18,753 bases of DNA from Peptoniphilus sp. (lineage in GTDB: Bacteria > Bacillota > Clostridia > Tissierellales > Peptoniphilaceae), in assembly GCA_029983555.1 (NCBI GenBank), contig JASBZH010000028.1:1-18753 (forward strand). Direction: 5' to 3'. Of the stretch, positions 15,357 to 18,753 are shown piece by piece. The notes beneath the pieces were generated by a model. The model was not told where the DNA came from. It was given only the letters and a program-made list of their open reading frames with translations, and made no database searches. Each line of letters begins with the position of its first letter. Position 1 is the stretch's first letter. A program made the translations under genes and the position numbers.

Positions 15357-16032
15357 GATAATAACAGCCTCCTTCTACATCGCTTACAATACTTCCGTCT
15401 TTAAGAGCAACTACTCTCTTATTAAATTTATCTACAATATTTGCAGCGTGTGTTGCCATGATGACAGTTGTTCCTTCATCATTTATATTTTTAAGTGCCT
15501 GCATAATTTCCCATGCAGTGTGATCGTCTAAGTTTCCAGTTGGCTCGTCACAAACTATGTGAGGAGCATTATTTACAATAGCTCTTGCAATAGAAACTCT
15601 CTGACTTTCTCCCCCAGAAATTTCGCTCGGATAGCACTTCATCTTGTCCCTTAAATTTACCAGTTCAAGGGCCTGTGTAACTTCTCTATTTATAGTCTTT
15701 TTAGATTCGCCTAAAATCTCCAACGCATAAGCCACATTTTCATATACAGTTTTTCGTGGAAGGAGTCTGAAGTCTTGAAAAACAACTGAAATATTTCTTC
15801 TCAACTTGGGTATCATATAATTAGGTATTTTAGTAATGTCTTCGTCATGAACTAAAATCTTGCCGCGAGTTACTTTTTCTTCTCTGATTAATAGTTTTAT
15901 CATAGAAGATTTGCCCGCACCAGAAGAGCCCACTAAAAATACAAAATCTCCCTTTGGAATCTCAAGATTTATATTTGAAAGGGCCATGACGCCATTACTA
16001 TATTCTTTAAATACATTCTCAAATTTTATCAT
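15343..16032 (-). CDS. ftsE: Cell division ATP-binding protein FtsE
   Basis: A 229-residue ABC ATPase, the normal FtsE length. Walker A is GSSGAGKS (35-42), the Q-loop is VFQDFRLLP (84-92) with the typical FtsE segment DFRLL, the signature is ISGGE (138-142), Walker B is HIVCDEPTGNLD (158-169) and the switch His is 195. I start it at ATG 16030-16032. A longer in-frame start at 16110 would add 26 residues not expected in FtsE and would lie upstream of the promoter-like sequence. Upstream is AAAGGTAAG as a modest Shine-Dalgarno. It is the first gene of the four-gene division and wall operon. Confidence 0.96.
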   Translation of the reverse strand: MIKFENVFKEYSNGVMALSNINLEIPKGDFVFLVGSSGAGKSSMIKLLIREEKVTRGKILVHDEDITKIPNYMIPKLRRNISVVFQDFRLLPRKTVYENVAYALEILGESKKTINREVTQALELVNLRDKMKCYPSEISGGESQRVSIARAIVNNAPHIVCDEPTGNLDDHTAWEIMQALKNINDEGTTVIMATHAANIVDKFNKRVVALKDGSIVSDVEGGCYYHENY

Positions 16033-16057
16033 TTCTCTTACCTTTCTAAACTTCACA

Positions 16058-16087
16058 ATTATTATATTACAAATTGGTAACAAATGT
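16058..16087 (-). promoter_or_regulatory. Possible promoter of the ftsEX operon
   Basis: On the minus strand a perfect TATAAT is seen just upstream of ftsE (about 16058-16063), with a weak TGTACA about 18 bases before it. The -10 is convincing and the -35 is poor. It shares the 214-base intergenic region with the divergent CofE-like promoter. Confidence 0.4.
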
Positions 16088-16178
16088 ACAGTGAATTTAT
16101 TAAATTTCACACAAATATCTCATTTTTGTTGACTTTTAAATAAAAATGACAAATTTTTTAAAAAAAATAAAAAAATAT

Positions 16179-16207
16179 TTTACATTTCTCCAATCTTCGT
16201 GTATAAT
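16179..16207 (+). promoter_or_regulatory. Promoter of the CofE-like gene
   Basis: TTTACA (16179-16184) and TATAAT (16202-16207) are 17 bases apart. An A/T-tract region just upstream (about 16150-16177) could act as an UP element. The start should be near 16214, and AGGAGG (16237-16242) follows before the ATG. Confidence 0.75.
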
Positions 16208-16246
16208 TTTGAAGTAAAAAAGTAATTTATTTAACTAGGAGGAAAT

Positions 16247-17434
16247 ATGCAAAGATATATAGGAACTGTAGCACGTGGAATTCGTACACCAATAGTAAAA
16301 AGTGGAGATAACTTAGTCGATATAGTTGTGGATTCAATTTCAAAAGCTGTTGAATCTGAAAACATAAAAATGCGCGACAAAGACGTCGTTGCCGTAACTG
16401 AATCATTAGTTGCAAGAGCTCAAAACAATTATGTTGAAATCGACGAAATTGCAGAAGATATAAACAATAAATTTGAAAATGAAATTGGAATAGTATTTCC
16501 AATATTGAGTAGAAATAGATTTTCAACAATACTTAGAGGTATTGCAAAGAGCAACAAAAAAATTCACATTCTATTCTCTTATCCTTCTGATGAAGTTGGA
16601 AACTCACTAATGGATCCAAATCTTCTTTACCAAGCTAAAATAAATACTTTTACAGAAGTATTGGAAGAAGAAGATTACAGAAGAATTTTTGGCGAAGAAG
16701 TTAAACACCAATTCACTGGAATTGATTATGTAAAACTTTACAAAGAAATTTGTGGCGGAAATGCTTCTATTCACTTCTCTAATGATCCTAGAACAATATT
16801 AAAATACACTGATGAAGTTTTAATTTGTTCAACTCACACAAGATTTGAATTAAAGAGACTTCTAAAAGATGAGGGAGCAAAAACTGTTTTAGGCCTTGAC
16901 GATATTATGAATGCACCAATTAACGGCAGCGGATACAACAAAGATTACGGCCTACTTGGCTCAAACTTTGCATCCGAAACAAGACTTAAACTTTTCCCAA
17001 GAGATGGCGAAACTTTTGTAAATGCAGTTCAAGAAAAATTAATTGAAAAATATAACAAACAAATTGAAGTTATGATTTATGGCGACGGAGCTTTTAAAGA
17101 TCCCGTTGGACAAATTTGGGAACTTGCTGACCCGGTAGTTTCTCCTGCTCACACAGCTGGGCTTGTTGGAACACCAAGTGAATTAAAAATCAAATACATT
17201 GCAGACACAGACCTAAAAGATTTAGACTCTGAAAAAGCTACAGCCGCAATGAAAGAAAGAATTTCTAAAAAAGATAAAGATTTAGTTGGAAGAAATGAAA
17301 CTCTTGGAACTACACCAAGAAGGATTACTGACCTTTTAGGTTCACTATGCGACCTTACAAGTGGATCAGGCGACAAGGGAACTCCAGTTGTCTTGATACA
17401 AGGATATTTCGATAACTTTGCATCAGAATATTAA
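16247..17434 (+). CDS. Coenzyme F420-0:L-glutamate ligase domain protein (CofE-like)
   Basis: A 395-residue cytoplasmic protein with the CofE-type fold. The N-terminus, with GIRTPIVKSGDNLVDIV (13-29), DKDVVAVTESLVARAQ (44-59) and VFPILSRNRFSTILRGIA (85-102), resembles the family that adds glutamate to F420-0. At 395 residues it is longer than archaeal CofE (about 250), like other Firmicute members I recall. No F420 biosynthesis or F420-dependent gene is in the window, so the substrate may be another acid. The ATG has AGGAGG 4 bases upstream. It stands alone, divergent from ftsEX, with its own promoter and terminator. Domain call is good; reaction is uncertain. Confidence 0.82.
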   Translation: MQRYIGTVARGIRTPIVKSGDNLVDIVVDSISKAVESENIKMRDKDVVAVTESLVARAQNNYVEIDEIAEDINNKFENEIGIVFPILSRNRFSTILRGIAKSNKKIHILFSYPSDEVGNSLMDPNLLYQAKINTFTEVLEEEDYRRIFGEEVKHQFTGIDYVKLYKEICGGNASIHFSNDPRTILKYTDEVLICSTHTRFELKRLLKDEGAKTVLGLDDIMNAPINGSGYNKDYGLLGSNFASETRLKLFPRDGETFVNAVQEKLIEKYNKQIEVMIYGDGAFKDPVGQIWELADPVVSPAHTAGLVGTPSELKIKYIADTDLKDLDSEKATAAMKERISKKDKDLVGRNETLGTTPRRITDLLGSLCDLTSGSGDKGTPVVLIQGYFDNFASEY

Positions 17435-17452
17435 TTTTATTTAAATCTATAG

Positions 17453-17475
17453 CGCAGCTTCGGCTGCGTTTTTTT
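17453..17475 (+). terminator. UUCG-loop Rho-independent terminator of the CofE-like gene
   Basis: CGCAGC (17453-17458), the tetraloop TTCG (17459-17462) and GCTGCG (17463-17468) are followed by seven T. It is a textbook terminator 18 bases after the stop codon. Confidence 0.93.
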
Positions 17476-17501
17476 GTTATACTTAAGTTGCAGAATATAA
17501 A
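17474..17501 (+). promoter_or_regulatory. Possible promoter of the lipoprotein pseudogene
   Basis: TTGTTA (17474-17479) and TATAAA (17496-17501) are 16 bases apart. The -35 begins in the T-run of the preceding terminator. A strong GGAGG follows at 17510-17514 before the ATG. Confidence 0.5.
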
Positions 17502-17518
17502 ACTTTAACGGAGGTAGT

Positions 17519-18500
17519 ATGAAAAAAAAACATTAATTATAACTGCTCTAATTGCAGCATCACTTCTCACATCTTGTGCAGGTCATGATAAAAAAAATAA
17601 TGTTTCAAATTCAAAAGAAAATAAAATAGAGCGAGAAGTTGAAACTGATGGCAAGGACGTGTCATCTGGAAACGAGCTTTTTATGTCAAATATGAATTCT
17701 AAAGACAGTATGAGCGAAGTTAGTAAAACTTTAAAAAATTATCTAAAGCCTGAAAATGTCGACAAATTTGAAAACTTGGTTAAAGATTACAACGAAGCAG
17801 TTGAAGGAACAACGCTAAGTGGCGAGTTTCAAAAAATTACTTCGCCTAATTATGACCTAGAAAAAATAGACGAGTTGTGGCAATCTAAAGAGGGAAATTT
17901 TATAGGAACTAATTGCAGAATAAATACATTTACACTTTTAAAGGACAACATGAAGTTTAAAGAAATTCCCTATGACGACTCCATGCTCTTTTTAGATCAA
18001 GATGCAATTGACTACAAAAATATTTTTGATAAAACTGGCAGAAAAAATTTTCTAAGACTTTTCTCAAGTGTACCTACAGAAAATACCACTGACTATCACG
18101 TTCACGCAAAAAATATGGAAAGACACCTTTCAAATTTCACTTTTGATAAGGACGTCAAGATGATTTCAGTCGTAGTCCACGACGATATAGATGAAGACAT
18201 ACTATTTATTGGTCACACTGGAGTTTTAGTACCTCAAGGTGATAACTTTATTTGGATTGAAAAGTTAAACTTCGAAGAGCCATATCAAACGATAAAATTT
18301 AAAAATGAGACTGACTGCTGCATCTATTTGTATGAAAAGTATAAAAATTACACAACGATACAACTTCCACACCTTTTATTATGGAAAATGACAAATTAGT
18401 CGAATTAACTAATTATTCTTTAAATGATAATATGAAAAGTAATGTAGAAAAAATAGGTGGAGCCGATGGTCCAACAGACATTTATGTGGAAAATAAATAG
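17519..18500 (+). pseudogene. DUF4300 family lipoprotein, interrupted by two single-base shifts at A-runs
   Basis: From ATG 17519 (GGAGG upstream) the frame stops after five codons because the run after the G has nine A (17522-17530). One more A would give MKKKTLIITALIAASLLTSC, a lipoprotein signal with Cys20, continuing in frame through GNELFMSNMN to 18399. That body matches DUF4300 as I remember it: KIDELWQSKEGNFIGTNCRI, SVPTENT, DILFIGHTGVLVP and FEEPYQTIKF. A second shift near the A5 run at 18343-18347 moves the expected family end (TPFIMENDKLVEL) into another frame, which runs to TAG at 18498-18500 and ends IGGADGPTDIYVENK. Restoring one A at each place gives 327 residues. The longest intact frame is 17659-18399. 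It may be a decayed gene, a slippage-controlled gene or two sequence errors. Role unknown; probably a surface lipoprotein. Confidence 0.82.
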
Positions 18501-18541
18501 TACATTAGGTTTATCTTTAATTAAATTTATAATAAAATTAC

Positions 18542-18706
18542 AAAGCTAAAGAAATCTCATCTCATTACAGAAATTGGATAATTCATACTCTTGTAAATCT
18601 GAAAAATGCAAACTCGCTAAAGCTCAAACAATGCGTTTTTCGGGCGATTTACTTCAAGTTGAATTATCTACAATTTCTTCCATAGGATGAGATTTCTTTA
18701 AAGCTT
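18542..18706 (+). repeat. Structured intergenic repeat, copy C (best-preserved fold)
   Basis: An inverted-repeat element about 165 bp long, placed 42 bases after the lipoprotein pseudogene. Nested arms are visible: AAAGAAATCTCATC (18548-18561) with its exact complement at 18686-18699, AGAAATTG (18569-18576) with 18671-18678, GATAATTC (18577-18584) with 18661-18668, GTAAATC (18593-18599) with 18646-18652, and GAAAAATGCA (18601-18610) with 18632-18641. The RNA would be one long rod with a loop of about 21 bases. It is the reverse complement of copies A and B but has the same orientation relative to its upstream gene. No ORF of note. Confidence 0.8.
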
Positions 18707-18753
18707 CGTAACTATTTGTATAATTTATATAAAAATTTAACTCTAGTTTTATT

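Noticed and set aside
1..18753. CRISPR array, tRNA or rRNA genes, or phage genes
   Set aside because: No short regularly spaced repeats, cloverleaf-like segments, rRNA motifs or phage proteins were seen anywhere in the window.

Overview
The window is low-GC DNA whose gene content, strong purine-rich Shine-Dalgarno sites, lipoprotein signals and AT-rich intergenic regions fit an anaerobic Gram-positive Firmicute. The protein styles suggest the Peptoniphilaceae/Tissierellales part of the phylum; that placement is an inference, not a measurement. Nearly everything from 1 to 16.03 kb is transcribed leftwards (minus strand). Only the last 2.5 kb runs rightwards.

Region by region. (1) 1-53 is the left end of what looks like an IS3-family (IS150-type) insertion sequence whose transposase lies outside the window. 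(2) 100-4131 is a minus-strand import operon: promoter, possible leader peptide and RBS-masking hairpin, amino-acid-binding lipoprotein, attenuator-like terminator, permease, ATPase, M20 amidohydrolase and a small membrane protein. It probably imports an amino-acid derivative or small peptide and hydrolyses it inside the cell. (3) 4200-9891 holds uvrB and uvrA, with an L,D-transpeptidase gene starting one base after uvrA. (4) 10223-11755 is a two-gene operon of a nitrilase-superfamily amidase and a DUF2848 protein. (5) 12020-16032 is ftsE-ftsX-M23 hydrolase-S41 protease. The genes overlap or abut, linking the divisome ABC module to a coiled-coil peptidoglycan hydrolase and a carboxy-terminal processing protease. 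(6) Divergently, 16179-17475 is a CofE-like (F420-0:L-glutamate ligase domain) gene with its own promoter and a UUCG terminator. (7) 17519-18500 is a DUF4300-type lipoprotein gene broken by two single-base shifts, both at A-runs.

The least explained content is an intergenic repeat family of about 150-165 bp with three copies: 9986-10135, 11855-12010 and 18542-18706. The best copy folds end to end as one long rod-like hairpin, and one inner stem changes in a compensatory way between copies. Every copy sits 3' of a gene in the same orientation relative to that gene. The two internal copies are followed, in the gene sense, by the same short motif and a Rho-independent terminator. I do not recognise the family. 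It could be a MITE-like element or a structured 3'-UTR or small RNA, and it is the best candidate for something undescribed here.

Several genes (uvrA, the amidase, the M23 hydrolase) appear to start at TTG behind a GGTGA-type Shine-Dalgarno. In two of them this site overlaps the previous gene's stop codon.
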